From positions 1 through 7,190 of the forward strand of contig USPO01000075.1 of the NCBI GenBank assembly GCA_900556575.1: a DNA stretch of 7,190 nt, in the 5' to 3' direction. This document shows positions 6,710 through 7,190 of this stretch, piece by piece. Source of the DNA: an uncultured Eubacteriales bacterium. Lineage in GTDB: Bacteria; Bacillota; Clostridia; UBA1381. The notes under the pieces are model-generated. The model saw only the letters and a program-made list of their open reading frames with translations, was not told where the DNA came from and did no database searches. A program made the translations under genes and the position numbers. Position 1 is the first letter of the stretch, and each line of letters begins with the position of its first letter.

Positions 6710-7190
6710 ATGCTGAGACAAAGAATAATGTATTCCGTTATGCTGCTTACGGATATAATAGTATTTATATTTACAAATACTCGTCCGCCGTTGATTGCAG
6801 CATTGGTAATGATAATACTTCCTTTAATATCATATGCTGTACTTTTGCTCATTACCGCATCACTTAAAATTGAGTGTGATATAGAAAAGAGGACAGAAAC
6901 AAATACCGAGCTTTGGGCAGAAATAAAAATAGCTTCGAAAATAAATATATATCCGGGAATGATGTCATTTAAAAGAACAATAGAAAGTGTTATGTTCGGA
7001 AATAAGGATATTGTATATCTGGAGTGTGAGCCGAAAAATAAAAAAAAGCCGATAAGCGTACGTTTTCTGACTCCTATGTGCGGTATGCACAGTTTTATCG
7101 TAGAGGATTTTAAAATATATGATGCATTAAAGCTTTTCAGTTTTAATCAGCGTTTTTATTTTAAAAAGAATGTTATGGTATACCCGCAGC
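6710..7190 (+). CDS. DUF58-like membrane protein, N-terminal part (MoxR partner)
   Basis: ATG 6710 follows the MoxR stop by one base, with GAGGA at 6699-6703 six bases before it, so the two genes are almost certainly translationally linked in one operon. The frame runs off the window after 160 codons. Residues about 8-22 and 27-50 form two membrane segments separated by a short polar turn (TNTRPP). A cytoplasm- or surface-facing beta-rich region follows, ending in KKNVMVYPQ. That is the usual lead-in to a DUF58 core, where a strand ending in VYP comes before the conserved block. The DUF58 signature itself lies beyond the window, so the family call rests on topology, the VYP strand and the MoxR neighbour. 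Membrane proteins of this type are typically coded between a MoxR ATPase and a transglutaminase-like protein. Their function is poorly defined, and an envelope role is inferred. Confidence 0.75.
   Translation, partial: MLRQRIMYSVMLLTDIIVFIFTNTRPPLIAALVMIILPLISYAVLLLITASLKIECDIEKRTETNTELWAEIKIASKINIYPGMMSFKRTIESVMFGNKDIVYLECEPKNKKKPISVRFLTPMCGMHSFIVEDFKIYDALKLFSFNQRFYFKKNVMVYPQ

Noticed and set aside
7040..7048. A-AAA-AAG slippery heptamer in the DUF58-like gene
   Set aside because: It resembles a -1 frameshift site, but the -1 frame reaches a stop within about two dozen codons and no stimulating hairpin or upstream SD-like site is evident. Lys codons in A-rich DNA explain it.

Overview
The window looks like a chromosomal segment of a low-to-mid-GC Gram-positive anaerobe of the Clostridia, probably a gut-type Oscillospiraceae or Lachnospiraceae relative. 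The basis is A/T-ending codons with many ATA and AGA, strong GGAGG-like ribosome binding sites, a hybrid histidine kinase, a very large BspA-type leucine-rich-repeat (LRR) surface protein, and a MoxR/DUF58 gene pair. The taxonomic placement is inference from gene content and codon use. All genes lie on the + strand and coding density is very high. No RNA genes, mobile elements or CRISPR arrays were seen.

Layout. Bases 1-504 are the C-terminal end of a hybrid sensor histidine kinase: the last strand of the ATPase domain, a linker and a complete receiver domain. After 59 bases with a strong ribosome binding site comes one giant gene (564-5675, 1703 residues). It encodes a secreted or membrane-anchored surface protein. 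Its parts, in order, are: a lysine-rich N-terminus and hydrophobic segment; a charged stretch; a long Asn/Gly/Ser-rich spacer; an Ig-like plus InlB-repeat-like beta region; five successive LRR_5 (BspA) modules; a Thr/Glu/Pro spacer of nine exact six-residue repeats; and a polar tail with no sortase motif. A clear intrinsic terminator (5681-5717) ends this unit.

Next come a MoxR-family AAA+ ATPase (5758-6708) and, one base later, the start of a DUF58-like membrane protein that runs off the window (6710 onward). Such pairs are often followed by a transglutaminase-like membrane protein, which would lie outside the window.

How they may work together. The kinase would sense a signal and pass phosphate to its own receiver, which has no output or HPt domain in view. 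The LRR protein would be displayed across the cell wall to bind host, food or neighbouring-cell ligands. The MoxR/DUF58 pair would act as an ATPase-driven envelope module. A direct functional link between the terminator-separated units is not shown by the sequence. The most notable object is the modular architecture of the LRR protein and its apparent attachment from the N-terminal side.
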